A stretch of 64,000 bases of DNA, taken from assembly GCA_922989275.2 (NCBI GenBank), contig OV277859.1, positions 86,176,198-86,240,197 on the forward strand, in the 5' to 3' direction. Shown one piece after another: positions 1 through 11,714 of the stretch. Under the pieces are notes generated by a model that worked only from the letters and a program-made list of their open reading frames with translations, searched no databases and had not been told where the DNA came from. Every line of letters begins with the position of its first letter. Position 1 is the first letter of the stretch. The position numbers were made by a program, and so were the translations under genes. The stretch comes from Gari tellinella. Taxonomy: Eukaryota; Mollusca; Bivalvia; Cardiida; Psammobiidae.

Positions 1-1165
1 CAGGATTTCTGTAAGTGGCTGTGTAAGTCTCTGTGAGATAAATGTTCTAGAGTTCATACAAATACACTAACCTAGTGTTCCAGGCTTCAGGATTTCTGTA
101 AGTGGCAGTGTAAGTCTCTGTGAGATAAATGTTCTAGAGTTCATACAAATACACTGACCTTGTGTTCCAGGCTTCAGGATTTCTGTAAGTGGCTGTGTAA
201 GTCTCTGTGAGATGAATGTTCTAGAGTTCATACAAATACACTAACCTAGTGTTCCAGGCTTCAGGATTTCTGTAAGTGGCTGTGTAAGTCTCTGTGAGAT
301 AAATGTTCTAGAGTTCATACAAATACACTAACCTAGTGTTACAGGCTTCAGGATTTCTGTAAGTGGCTGTGTATATCTCTGTGAGATAAATGTTCTAGAG
401 TTCATACAAATACACTTACCTAGTGTTCCAGGCTTCAGGATTTCTGTAAGTGGCTGTGTAAGTCTCTGTGAGATAAATGTTCTAGAGTTCATACAAATAC
501 ACTAACCTAGTGTTCCAGGCTTCAGGATTTCTGTAAGTGGCTGTGTAAGTCTCTGTGAGATAAATGTTCTAGAGTTCATACAAATACACTAACCTAGTGT
601 TCCAGGCTTCAGGATTTCTGTAAGTGGCTGTGTAAGTCTTTGTGAGATAAATGTTCTAGAGTTTATACAAATACACTAACCTAGTGTTCCAGGCTTCAGG
701 ATTTCTGTAAGTGGCAGTGTAAGTCTCTGTGAGATAAATGTTCTAGAGTTTATACAAATACACTAACCTTGTGTTCCAGGCTTCAGGATTTCTGTAAGTG
801 GCTGTGTAAGTCTCTGTGTGATAAATGTCTAGAGTTCATACAAATACACTAACCTAGTGTTCCAGGCTTCAGGATTTCTGTAAGTGGCTGTGTAAGTCTC
901 TGTGAGATAAATGTTCTAGAGTTCATACAAATACACTAACCTAGTGTTCCAGGCTTCAGGATTTCTGTAAGTGGCAGTGTAAGTCTCTGTGAGATAAATG
1001 TTCTAGAGTTCATACAAATACACTAACCTAGTGTTCCAGGCTTCAGGATTTCTGTAAGTGGCTGTGTAAGTCTCTGTGAGATAAATGTTCTAGAGTTCAT
1101 ACACATACACTAACCTAGTGTTCCAGGCTTCAGGATTTCTGTAAGTGGCAGTGTAAGTCTCTGTG
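1..1165. repeat. 87-bp minisatellite derived from a POFUT1 exon end
   Basis: Thirteen full units plus a 35-bp partial, period 87 (unit starts at 1, 88, 175 and so on; one unit has a 1-base deletion). The array runs off the left edge. On the minus strand, the copy at 1079-1165 contains the last 51 nt of POFUT1 exon 4, its GTTAGT splice donor and 36 nt of intron, and the following units repeat this block. Most units carry T where the exon has A (GGCTGTG against GGCAGTG on the plus strand); about four keep the exon base. Confidence 0.95.
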
Positions 1166-4100
1166 GTGTCAAAGTCTACATCTAGACCATCCCAAAATGA
1201 CTGGAATGGATTGCCTGGTGAAAGAAAATATATGTTGCTGTAGCCTTGAAACTCCGAAATCAAACTTACTTTACAACTTTAACTCTTTGAACCCTAGTCA
1301 GGCATATACATGTATGCAACATTTACAAACAGTTTACCTGTGAGGAGTACACATGTTTAATGCAATCAGAGTAGACCCTAATCAGAAAGCTCCGCATTAC
1401 AGTTAGTTTCACGCCTATCGAGAACAGTCTGGGGGTAGTCCATCAATAGACTGAGGAAATGTCTTCAAGCTCACATTAAGAGGTGTTTGTTGCACTAAAT
1501 ATATTGACTCACTTCTCAAAATATATTTATTTGGGAAGCCTCCTTTGCATATACCAATGTTCCACGAATGTTACAAAAGGGTAAACATGTATATGGAGAA
1601 AAGGGTTAATATAGGATTCACTTATTTTACCTTTCTTCATTTCGCAATGTGAGTCATAGGAGAAACAAAATCCCGTTCTATTGCCAGGCAGCCAGTGTGT
1701 AGGGGCGACTTTCTCCATGAACTCCTCTGCTAGTATTACTCGATGGTATTTTCTTAAGACATCCAATCTAAACCATTCTGTAAACGGGACGTTCTTCTGC
1801 AAGAAATGGTCTATAATTACAGCAATGTCATAAGATTAAGACCATTGGAAAGATGGAAAGAAGTTTTTCTCATGGTCAGGCTCCGAGGTTATAAAGCTTT
1901 TGACTTGAGTCTAAACTTGTTCCCAAGCATTTGATTGGTCAGATTTGAGCCTAGGCTCAAATCTGACCATTCAAATGCTTGGGAACACACTCAAACTCAA
2001 CTTAAACGCTTTATAACCTCGGAGCCAGGCATTTACCCATTTAAGTCTAGTGTCTTTTAAAGAGGACATTGGCAAACAGTGTAGATCCTGGTGACTGGTG
2101 AGACACCAGGTTACACAGCGTCTCACCAGGATCTGCACTGTTTGGCAGTGTTTGCTACCGGTATTTCATATGAAAATCACTCTTGTATATCTAAATGGAA
2201 TCTTCCAGCAAGAATGCAGGGAGAATTTATTGTAATTTCCAGGCATAAATTGGTTAGTCAATGAAATCTCAATACTAAATTCTTGATGATTGATGCAATC
2301 ATTCAAATAAGAAGTCATACATCCAAGAGCTTAGAACAACAGAAAGGAGATAACTCCTTCAGTCACCTGCCATAACTCTGTCACCTAAGGATGATGCTAC
2401 TCCTCCAAATAACCCAATACTCCATAAGTATGCCTTTTTACCCCTTAATTTTATTCCTCCACTGAAAAATTAGTTCCATTTTATATTAGTCATAAATTTA
2501 TAACATAAGCAATATTTTCTATATCCAAGTAGACTGAAAGTAAAACCTTAAGGTGCATTCTACTTTTACTTTCAGCCTGCCTTAAGTGGTCAGCTGTCTT
2601 CAAAACTAGAAACCGGCTATGGGTGAACATGTTACTTAAAACAGGCTGAAAATAAAGCAGAATAGGCCTAAAGGCACATTTCTTTACTTTCAACCTGCTT
2701 TAAGGAATGACCAACCTTCAACTAGACATAGGCTATGGGGTAAAGGGATTAACATCAATAGTCTGAATAGTGGAGTTAAAAACAGTAAAATTCTCTATTA
2801 CGATCACTAAATTGTGTGAATAATTAAAAATTTAAAACAAGTAGCTATCTCGAGCTATTCCGATTTTGGGTACAGAAACTTACGTATGTTCGGAATGGTG
2901 GTACAACGAATGTTCTGTCAATTTTCTTTGCAAATGCAAGACCTCCCAGAAAATGTTCAGCTTGATTTCCAAATCTACCTATGAGATAGTATACAAGAAT
3001 AATTAAACATTGAGAATGACAACATGGTACGTCGCAACAGGTCGTATGAAAAAACAAGTCAATTTTCTTCGACAATTGCTACCTAATAGCTGAACCATCT
3101 TCTTTTTGCGAGACACAATGCCTAAATAGATGAAATATTCCGACTGCTTGTTGTGATAAATTTTATCAGTCTGTTGCTAGATATGCTTGCTCCTCTTTAT
3201 CTCCATAAGCATCTCGATAACTTGGTCAAAGAGTGTAAGTCCAAACTATTTGACACTGACCTGGCAGTTTTTCAAAAGAAATTTTGACAAATCTATTATT
3301 AGAACAGTAGCAGATGACAAATGTTGCAGACAAAAAAATTACCCAGCATGCAAAGAGTTACCTTTTAACAATGTGTAGGCAGGAGCCTACATACAGCAGC
3401 AAGGACTTACAAATGAATGCTGAGAAAAGTGTTGTTTTCAAAGTAATACGGAAAAAAGCTTGCTTTTTTCCGTTCTTAAGTAATGCATGGTAAAATCAAA
3501 GGTACGGTAATTCAATTCAATCCCTGACGGACTTTGAAAAGTGTTTGATTTGCGCGTTAATAACTTCCTCAAAACTAGGCAACTACAAAACATGGGAGCT
3601 GACATCTTGGATGATGACGTCACGGCTTTTTACGAAGCGTTGTGCATGACGTTTCGGAATTCCAGGTTTCGGTGCTATTTTTAAACAATTTTAAGCATGA
3701 ATAACCCACAACACTCCAAAGGATAAAGCTTAAAACAGTTCATTTCATACCATTAAACGCTTAAATGAACGTTATTTGCAAAAGCTACTACTCAATCGAA
3801 CCGATAAAAATAACGGATTATCGATACGTCTTCCAAAAATAGTTTCAGATTGCATTTTAGGTGTACGGAGGAGTTTTAACATTGTATACACGGGTGCTTA
3901 TAGATCTATTTCATTATTTGGTTTAACAACATAAACATCTAGTCCCAAACAATTTAGGTATATAATAAAAATTCGAGTTTGTTGTGCAATCCAGATCTCA
4001 CGAGAGGCGTAGCCTGGAGTGTGATCTGGATTACACAACCAACTATTACAAGAGCGCTGATCACACACTGCTGATAGATCTATTCCGTTTTCATTAGTAC

Positions 4101-4731
4101 AATCTTGCTTTTTTCTGTCCATAGGCAAAGCCTAAATACATATTATTCATTGCTGAATCAGCAAGAAAAAGCTCTTTTCAATGAATGATGTATCAAATAT
4201 GATAATTATACAAAAAGTCATGTAGATTCCAAGAAAATGTCCAAGTTTCAGAACCTTTTTGAATGACTCTCATACTAGATGATTTTGAATTTGCATTTAA
4301 AACACATTTTTTCTTCAAAGATGAACAGAATATATCTTTAACCCATTACCCCATAGCCTGGTTCTAGTTTTGAAGACAGGTGAGCACTTAAAACAGGGTG
4401 AAAATAAAGCAGATTGCGCCTTAAGGCGCATTTTGCTTTAATTACAGCCTGCTTTAAGTCATCAACTGCAAGGGTAAAGACAATATTTCTTGTGGTGCAT
4501 TATTGATGACTATATAAATTGGACCTGTTTTCTTCAGTGACGGAATAAATTAGAGGCATTAAAAAGGTGCATTTATAGGGTAATGGGTTAAAACTTACCC
4601 ATGCAAAGACAAAATAGCAAGTAGCCTTTGTCTTCATACTCATGAGAAGTATCTGCCTCCCTGGCAGCCAGTACCCAGCCCAATAACGCTAGTATCACCA
4701 CAATGTATATCTTGGTCATATGCACTGTCAT
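1115..4731 (-). CDS. POFUT1: GDP-fucose protein O-fucosyltransferase 1, exons 1-4 (3' part off window)
   Basis: ER enzyme that transfers fucose from GDP-fucose to Ser/Thr of EGF repeats, for example in Notch. Coding exons on the minus strand: 4731-4599, 2978-2884, 1796-1631 and 1214-1115. All have AG acceptors and GT donors, and phases match (1, 0, 1, 2). They join to about 164 aa of a family usually near 390 aa. Residues 1-23 form a signal peptide (hydrophobic [15 protein letters not shown]). Exon 1 ends in [10 protein letters not shown]; exon 2 gives [18 protein letters not shown], the donor-sugar-site signature; exon 3 gives KYHRVI and APTHW; exon 4 gives GNPFQSFWD. These blocks and their order are POFUT1-specific. 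A TTTTACAG acceptor ending at 4736 suggests a 5'UTR intron just before the start codon. A MITE abuts the exon 1 donor, and exon 4 feeds the minisatellite. Confidence 0.93.
1882..2033. repeat. Hairpin MITE (CTCCGAGGTTATAAAG ends)
   Basis: An almost full-length palindrome. The outer arms read CTCCGAGGTTATAAAGC and its complement, and the inner arms contain CAAGCATTTGATTGGTCAGA and its complement. The same design recurs at 27665-27805 and 37798-37985. It lies in POFUT1 intron 2. Confidence 0.75.
2060..2150. repeat. Short hairpin repeat (GGCAAACAGTGTAGATCCTGGT)
   Basis: Inverted arms of about 25 bp around a spacer that itself contains GGTGACTGGTGAGACACC. It resembles the AAACAGT...ACTGTTTG hairpin family found through the window. 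Confidence 0.5.
2408..2752 (-). mobile_element. TTAA-type hairpin MITE, two overlapping copies
   Basis: Reverse-oriented member of the window's commonest family: termini AACCCATTACCCCATA and complement, a central palindrome around AAGTAAAGCAGAATG, and a GAAGAAAATAGTTCC-like side. A second hairpin at 2640-2752 suggests a tandem or nested copy. Confidence 0.6.
3070..4337. other. POFUT1 intron 1, no gene seen
   Basis: Unique-looking AT-rich sequence. The tract TTACCCAGCATGCAAAGAGTTA near 3340 recurs near 40745, so it is part of a dispersed repeat. A short inverted repeat (GTGATCTGGATTACACAAC and complement) lies at about 3985-4045. No convincing exon. Confidence 0.5.
4338..4591 (+). mobile_element. 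TTAA-type hairpin MITE touching a POFUT1 splice donor
   Basis: Starts TTAACCCATTACCCCATAG and ends TAGGGTAATGGGTTAA, with the TTAA duplicated at both ends and the usual central palindrome at about 4395-4455. Its right TTAA (4588-4591) is one base from the GTAAGT donor of POFUT1 exon 1 (4598-4593, minus strand). Confidence 0.85.
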
Positions 4732-4798
4732 CTTTCTGTAAAACAAAACAATTACATATCTAGATCAGGCAAATAATCAACCTTTACTGTGTGAGAAC

Positions 4799-5043
4799 CC
4801 AGGGGCCCATTTTACGAAACTTCATATGACAAATTTATGTTGTCGTAAGTCAGATTCTAAAATTCTCGATTATTATTTATTTCTCCATCTAAATTCTAAT
4901 CCTGTCTTGTGATATCGCAATTGTCTTGAAAAGACGATTACAAAGAGGATGTCACAAGACAGGATTAGGTGGAGACATCAGAAATTAAATGTATTTTAAA
5001 GCTTTGACCTCGTACTGTTTTTTTTCGTAAAACGGGCCCCTGA
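4799..5043. mobile_element. MITE with AGGGGCCC termini
   Basis: Left end AGGGGCCCATTTTACGAA, right end TTCGTAAAACGGGCCCCT, with an inner stem around TCCTGTCTTGTGATATC. Related sequence occurs at 31368-31570 (right end CGGGCCCCTG) and at about 44810-44960 (inner part). Confidence 0.75.
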
Positions 5044-5539
5044 GCTTCAGATCAGAGTAAATTTCGAAAAAACCATTTCTTCAAAAAATGTTCAGTTTGG
5101 CAATTATATAACTGTTTGGTTTGTCAAAGTTCACCACGGGACCGCCTTTTATACCCCTTCTACATTTTGGACCGTCTGACCATCAAAATATACACTAAGA
5201 CTGCAAGCTGATTGGTAAAATACTGGTCTTCTGTATAATTTAACATACATCGACGCAACGAACCAATTTGGGGAACTGACCCGAAAATCGAACCAAGACA
5301 AATGAACCGAGAATAACCAAAATTCGGTCAGTCCTAACCACTGCCCAATTAATTCTTGTACCATATTTGTAAATACCCAATTAAAAATTGTAATTATCCA
5401 ATTCTATAGCAATAGAAACAACAAAAAAACATGGTATAAATACACAATTTCCTAAAAAAGAATTTAAACAAGACTGCGTTCAATAAACGCTTATAAAAAA
5501 AAAAATGCCCCTGGTGGCATCCTTGACAATATATTCTTA

Positions 5540-5879
5540 ATCTTTTCTAAGTCCAAATTAGGTCAAGGTCAAACTGAGCTTGGGTATTACTGGTGGGTTG
5601 GTAATGGTCCAAGGCAATAACTGTATAGGTATAGAAGCATTGTAGTAAGTAGTGTTGACGCTAGACGAAACGGTAAAATACAGTTAACCAAGAAATAGCC
5701 AATTCAAAATAATCTAAGTCCAAATTAGGTCAAGGTCAAAATCACGGTTGGATGATATTGGTGGATAGGGAATGGTCCAAGGCAACAACTGTATAAGTAT
5801 CCAAGCATTGGAGTAAGTGGTGTTGATGCTAGACGAAACGGTAAAATCTAGTTAACCAAGAAATGGCCCATTCAAAATA
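5540..5879 (+). repeat. 167-bp tandem repeat, first two units
   Basis: Two units begin at the CTAAGTCCAAATTAGGTCAA block (GTCC at 5551 and 5718, period 167). A third unit continues at 8276 after a 2.4-kb insertion. The array belongs to a dispersed family whose end has a GACGGACGGAC tract and a GCCCCCGCAT stem. Confidence 0.85.
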
Positions 5880-8266
5880 GGCAGTGGCTAGGAGTACGGA
5901 CCCGTACCCCTAGACTCGGAGTCTAGGAGTACGGATCCGTACTCCTAGCCTCAGATGATGGGTTTAGGCTAGGAGTACGGCACTCCGAAAAAAGTATTAG
6001 AATACTTACATTATCAAACTATTAACCTGAAATGTAAACTTTCTTCCATGTGAGCGGTTATTTAAAGTTTTTACTTTCCGTAGCGAGGATCTATCGGCGT
6101 TATTTGCGAAGGATAGGACTAAACTAGAAAGAATAAGAGAGCTGATGTTTATCATTGTCGGCCACTATTCGTTAATCGATGTCGGAACATAGATAATAAT
6201 GGTAATGATAAGGTTTATTTTGAGTCGGCAAGAGGAGCGGAAAAGCAAATAACAAATGCACGTAAACAAAAGTAAAACAATTATGACATGCATACATACA
6301 ACTATATACAACTAGGCGTTCAGTTACAGTATGAATTAACAAATGTCTTAATGCATGCAGGCCACACCACGGACAGGCGCCTAGTTAACGTGGCCCAAAG
6401 TTATTTATTTCTATTCACAAAATGAGTTTTTAATCAAACGCTGGTAATTTCTTTATATTCATCAAAATCCTCGGCATACAATAAATAAAAATAAAAACAC
6501 AGATAAAAAGTATATAAATACAATACAATACAATAAAATGCGGATTTGATAAAAATATTTTTTTTTTTTTATTACAATCTACAAAATATATTCTTAAAAA
6601 AATTGCTAACATTATACAGTGTCAAATCATATGTATGACAGACAGGTGAATGAATGAATGAAAAAAAAACGCACTATCATTGTCATTTTATTGAGTAAAA
6701 AAGCTACATTGTTCAATTTTAGAAGTCTCAAAAGACAGATAAACATAAAAACTTATTAAATATTCGTCTCAAAAGAGACCGCATTAGCTACATTTACAAC
6801 AAAAAGACTTACAGAAGGACAGGCAGACAGACAGATAGAAGAGTACATAAGAAAGAATAACAAAAAGATGAATAAATATTGATTATTTACATAGCAAACT
6901 GTGTGCACAAAAGCACTACATGCTTATCAGTTGACGACTTTAAGAGTCACTGGGCCAGCTACTTAACAGTGCCACAAGACCCGATTTGTTTTCAAGCTTA
7001 TCAATTGACGACTTTAAGAGTCACTGGGCCGGCTACTTAACAGTGCCACAAGACCCGATTTTTTCAATCTGATATGTTGAGGACTTTAAGAGTCACTGGG
7101 CCGGCTACTTAACAGTGCCACAAGACCCGATTTTTTTTCAAGCTTATCAATTGACGACTTTAAGAGTCACTGGGCCAGCTACTTAACAGTGCCACAAGAC
7201 CCGATTTGTTTTCAAGCTTATCAGTTGACGACTTTAAGAGTCACTGGGCCGGCTACTTAACAGTGCCACAAGACCCGATTTTTTCAATCTGATAAGTTGA
7301 CGACTTTAAGAGTCACTGGGCCGGCTACTTAACAGTGCCACAAGACCCGATTTGTTTTCAAGCGTATCAGTTGACGACTTTAAGAGTCACTGGGTCGGCT
7401 ACTTAACAGTGCCACAAGACATCATGCGTGGGCTACAGTCTACATTTTAAATAGCCCTTTTTTATTTGTCAAACAGCCCTTTTCAGGGCTACACAATATA
7501 TTGAAAGATTATATCCAAGAGTTACCAATCCCCAGTTTTTTTTCTTTCTCCTCTTTCTATCTTTTACTCCCCTCTTATTGAGGAAAACGCTTAAAATATG
7601 TATGAAAGTAAAAAGGCCTATAAAATTTACATATAAAAGCTAAACACACTTAAATACAAGAAAAAAAGATGTGCATCCATATAGACGAGTACACTTTTTG
7701 CAAATAGAGTATATGCAACCACTACGAATAAAAGAAACTAAAAAATAATGTAAACCACTAATTATCATGTGACAAGTGAATGCTTAATGAATGGGGAAAT
7801 AATTTTTTTAATTGCTTTTCTTACCTTGCAACAGCCAGTAGAATCTCATCTATAAATATTTTTTAAATTCAAACATTCAATTTCCTTCTCTATTTGTGGT
7901 AATAAAGAGATCAAATGTTTACTGTTGCCATATATGCATTTGTTATATGGCAAGCTTATACCGGTAGTGTAGCTACACTAGTGGCCGACAACGATAAACA
8001 CCAGCTCTCCTATTCTTTCTGACTTAGTCATATCCTTCGCAAATAACGCCGATAGATCCTCGCTACGGAAAGCAAAAACTTTAAATAACCGCTCACAATG
8101 AAGAAAGTTTACATTTCAGGTTAATAGTTTGATAATGTAAGTATTCTAATACTTTTTTCGGAGTGCCGTACTCCTAGCCTAAACCCATCATCTGAGGCTA
8201 GGAGTACGGATCCGTACTCCTAGACTCCGAGTCTAGGGGTACGGGTCCGTACTCCTAGCCACTGCC
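5880..8266. mobile_element. Long-TIR DNA transposon, 9-bp duplication (MULE-like, non-autonomous)
   Basis: Terminal inverted repeats of about 290 bp (5880-6168 and 7979-8266) start GGCAGTGGCTAGGAGTACGG. Flanks TTCAAAATA (5871-5879) and TTCAGAATA (8267-8275) form a 9-bp target duplication with one mismatch. Removing the element and one flank restores the 167-bp tandem register. The TIR is itself self-complementary (TCCGTACTCCTAGACTC and complement). No transposase is visible. Long TIRs with 9-bp duplications fit Mutator-like foldback elements; the superfamily is inferred. Confidence 0.88.
6922..7428. repeat. 74-bp tandem repeat with 220-bp higher-order period
   Basis: Seven units centred on GACTTTAAGAGTCACTGGGC, with TTGACG-type starts at 6931, 7005, 7077, 7151, 7225, 7297 and 7371. 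Spacings are 74, 72, 74, 74, 72, 74, so three-unit blocks recur every 220 bp. It lies in the centre of the 5880-8266 element. Confidence 0.93.
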
Positions 8267-8275
8267 TTCAGAATA

Positions 8276-8513
8276 TTCTAAGTCCAAATTAGGTCAAGGT
8301 CAAGGTCGAAATCAAGGTTGGGTATTATTGGTTGCTAGGGAATGGTCCAGGGCAACAACTGTATAAGTATCCAAGCATTTGAATAAGCGGTGTTGATGCT
8401 AGACGAAACGGTAAAATCTACTTAACCTGGTTACGGACGGACGGACAGAAGGACGGACGGACAGGACGATTACTATATGCCCCCGCATCTGTCGATGTCG
8501 GGGGCATAAAAAA
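8276..8513 (+). repeat. Third 167-bp unit and GACGGACGGAC / GCCCCCGCAT tail
   Basis: Continues the array cut by the transposon, then ends with a GGACGGACGGAC-rich tract, ATTACTATATGCCCCCGCAT and its partial complement GATGTCGGGGGCATA. Similar tails occur at 43455-43515 and 43720-43770. Confidence 0.75.
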
Positions 8514-9148
8514 CTACCTCACTTTTCTGTAGCTCTGGCTTAATGTTGGAAAACCATGCTACAGTACTAATGAAGAAATACTACATCTATCTATTTTACC
8601 ATACCAGCGACAAATCTGTAACTTGTAAGCTAAATGGGATTCAACTTCAAGAATGTTGGTTTCACAGACGGCGTGTGGCAATCATACAACCAGATATCAT
8701 GTCCACTTGCATCCTTCAAAACAGCTCTTTCGTTGACATGTCAAGATTTTCAACACTGTGATTGTCACAAGGGCCAACTTCCGTACAACTCATCTGCCCT
8801 CGGGTGTGTATGTGCAGCCATCGGAAATTCCCGCCAGGTGTCACGCGAGATTTTGTACTTTTTGAATGAAGAAAATTAAAGGGCGATAACTTAACTTATC
8901 TAAACTTGTCCTTGGGTCAGTTCGAGTCCAGACATGAACTTACTATTGTTACAAGTTGCAATTAAATAGCAACAACGTATTGAAATCGAGATATTCAGGT
9001 TTTTCTGACTCGATTATTGATAAAAAAATATATATATAGGTCTACATAAAATATGAGGTAAAACCACTGAAAATGGAGTACTTCCGGACTGAGCGAAACA
9101 TTTAGAGAGGTTTCCAGATTAAACCTTGTGAGGCTTAGCAGGGATAAT

Positions 9149-9223
9149 AAATACCCATTACCCCATTCATACGCCTTTATCGCCTTTAATTTACTCCTCA
9201 ACTCAAGAAGATAGTTCCAATTT
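9149..9223 (-). mobile_element. Left half of a TTAA-type MITE split by an insertion
   Basis: Matches the family right arm (CCCATTACCCCAT, TTTAATTTACTCCTC, ATAGTTCC) and stops at AATTT, where the CACAGTATG element begins. The other half resumes at 15565. Confidence 0.8.
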
Positions 9224-10156
9224 CACAGTATGTAAACTCCGGTGTATACCTTCCGGAAGCTGCGATCAGCGAGTCGAGATATTTACCGATAGTTTATCTG
9301 ACAGATTGACTCCGACCACTTTGACAAGTAAGTTTGCCATAACAGAACACGCTAGCTTATATCAAATACACAATCTACGATGGTGATACAGTTTTAAAAC
9401 ATTCCACATAGCTCTTCCTGCAATGATATGATAAATAAACGTTAAATCTTTGATTGATCATCGCTGCGTATCAAGAAAAAACGAACAGCTGCTTCATAAA
9501 GTATCATAAATTCTGTCAATTGAAGCATTTCCGCACCACACATGATAGAAATGGCAAAATGAATGAAATACCTACCTGAAAAGTAAAATATTCCATGGAA
9601 AAATGTCAATTTTACACGAAAACTTCGTCACAAATAAATCTGACCTAATTTCATTTACTGTATGACCAGCTGCAATACGACTGTATAACTAGCTGCGATT
9701 TAAAATGGAAACACTGTATGATTAGCTGAGATCTCTGAATCCGTTACGAAACCAGTTCGTAGTGTTAAATTGTTATATATGTGAATTTATCAAACGATGG
9801 CAACGAATATTCATGCAATATGCTCTTTATACATTGCAAACCAGATTATGCTAACGATTGTCAAATGTTTAGACCGTGGTCAGACCAGGCACCGTTGTAA
9901 TGACAGGCTCTGTACATGATTTTGATTTAAGTAGTAGAAACGTTTATCACAACCTCACCACCCGATTGAGTAGGTGGTGGGGTAGTGATAAACTTGGCCT
10001 CTAGTGGTGACGGCTGGTGCTACACTTGAAGGACCCTAAGAGAGTGACTGATAATGATAACCCTAATTGACCTCTTCTCAGGTGAGGACCTCTTAGGCCA
10101 TCAGGTCATGCTTTTCATGTATTTGATTGACTCTGAGAGGGGCAGGGCCGCCATTT

Positions 10157-10919
10157 CTACGGAGTTTTCCTTTGTTTTAACATTCTTTTCTGGAATAGTT
10201 CCAACTTGTCCAGTTGCCCTTTGCGTGGGAGGATGATTTCAAGACCATATAACAATATGGGTGTTACATATGTTCGAAATATGTGCAGGGCTGTCTCCAG
10301 GTCTATCCCACCAGAGGCGTGAAGCCCCGATGACATAAAACTGTAGACAGTCCTACGTGCTTTTTGGATATTCTGTTCCACATTCACCTCTCGTGGTTGT
10401 TGCCAGGTTTGTTGCCCTCTTCAGTCCTAGGTGGGTTAAGACTTCCGATTTTGTTACATCTTTATCGTATATATGGAATTCTTCTGCCTGAGGTGATTTA
10501 CTTCTTTTTGAATGGAGAACTTTTAGAGCTTCAGTCTTCTTGGGCTGTAGTACATATCGTTCTCGGTTAGCGAAGTGCTCTGCTATGTTTATGAGTGTCT
10601 GGGTGTCTGCAGAGTTGGCACAGTTAAGGGTTATGTCATCGGCGCATGCAGATGCACGGCATTTAATATTTCCTATGTTACAACCCAAGTCTATGTGCTC
10701 TAAAAATTTTAACAGTAGGTTGACATAAAGCTTATAACAATCAGTACTGAGAATTGCCCCTTGCCTAACGCCTTGGCTTACTATGAAGGGGTCTGACTTG
10801 CAATTGAGAAGCTTGACCACACTGCTGGCTCCACGGTGTAGATCTTCAATGATTGTACATAACCTATCCTTTACGCCAGCTTGGTATTGTTGCAAATTTG
10901 TATTTGCGCTTTATTAAGC
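10157..10919 (-). pseudogene. Non-LTR retrotransposon reverse transcriptase, C-terminal half
   Basis: Minus-strand translation gives RT motif B (QGVRQGAILSTDCYKLYVN), motif C with ADD (ACADDITL, usual Tyr replaced by Cys) and a thumb-like tail (TPILLYGLEIILP). A frameshift near 10360-10390 separates the last two blocks. It continues the RT that breaks off at 13105 and is non-functional as it stands. Confidence 0.85.
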
Positions 10920-10976
10920 AGACTGCAATCTTGCAGATGCAAGGGTAAGAGGATTACTGGAGTAGGCTACTGTTTG

Positions 10977-11445
10977 GTGTTGTATCTGGTCAAGTAGTAA
11001 CCTCGAAATTGGACTTGAGCCAAAACCTCGGTACATGACCAGAGATTCTAGGTACTGGTAGGGGATACCTCGAAATTGGACGTGAGCCAAAACGTATGTT
11101 AATGGCCAGATATTCTAGGTACTGATAGGGGAGACCTCGAAAATGGAAGCATGCCAAAGTTTAGGTTACTGTCCAAGATTCTAGGTACTGATAAAATGTA
11201 CCGAGAATCTGGACGGTTGCCATAATCAAGGTACATTGGTATATAACCCAGAGATTTTTGCTGTAAGGGAGAGCTAGAGGAGTGTGGATTAAGATGCGGA
11301 CATAAGTAGTAGAGCTCCAGTATATTCTATTGATTAGCATAGCAATTGAGTGAATGTGATTAAAAGTGTTGTAGAAGAACTTCTGCATTCATTATCATTT
11401 CTCCTTCATAATAAACTGGTATTTTTCCAAGTTTAGTAAAACTTG
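10977..11445 (+). repeat. Possible LTR / leader of a gypsy-type element with 67-bp tandem repeat
   Basis: Contains three to four copies of a 67-bp unit beginning ACCTCGAAATTGGAC (11000, 11067, 11134, about 11200), an AATAAA near 11410 and a TGGTGGCAGCG tract after it that could be a primer-binding site. No second LTR is visible, so the LTR call is tentative. Confidence 0.35.
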
Positions 11446-11589
11446 GTGGTGGCAGCGAAAACAAACAAATCTACCAATTCTTCTCATTTCAAGCTAACAC
11501 CAGAGATTTGTAACACTTGTGACAGTATAAGGGTACTCCTAATAGTTTGGTCACACTGGTGTTTAGCAGAGAGAAACTGAGTAGCAAGA

Positions 11590-11676
11590 ATTGTAACACT
11601 GGTGGCAAGCGGTGGGATTTCTTGAAAAAAGAATTGTAACACTGGTGGCAAGCGCTGGGATTTCTTGAATCTTGAT
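11590..11676 (+). repeat. Tandem copies of a TGGTGGCAAGCG motif
   Basis: Two copies of TTGTAACACTGGTGGCAAGC followed by TGGGATTTCTTGA, plus a weaker one upstream near 11500. The motif resembles gypsy primer-binding leader sequence. Confidence 0.5.
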
Positions 11677-11714
11677 TCAACTTTGGTGAAGGATTAGGAT
11701 TCTGGATTTACGGA

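Noticed and set aside
1..1165. Coding tandem repeat (87 is a multiple of 3)
   Set aside because: All minus-strand frames contain a stop in each unit; only the exon-derived 51 nt is open.
8543..8879. Two overlapping plus-strand open frames (72 and 81 codons), one with several Cys
   Set aside because: No recognisable domain, no splice context and no signal peptide; the two frames compete. Not enough to call a gene.
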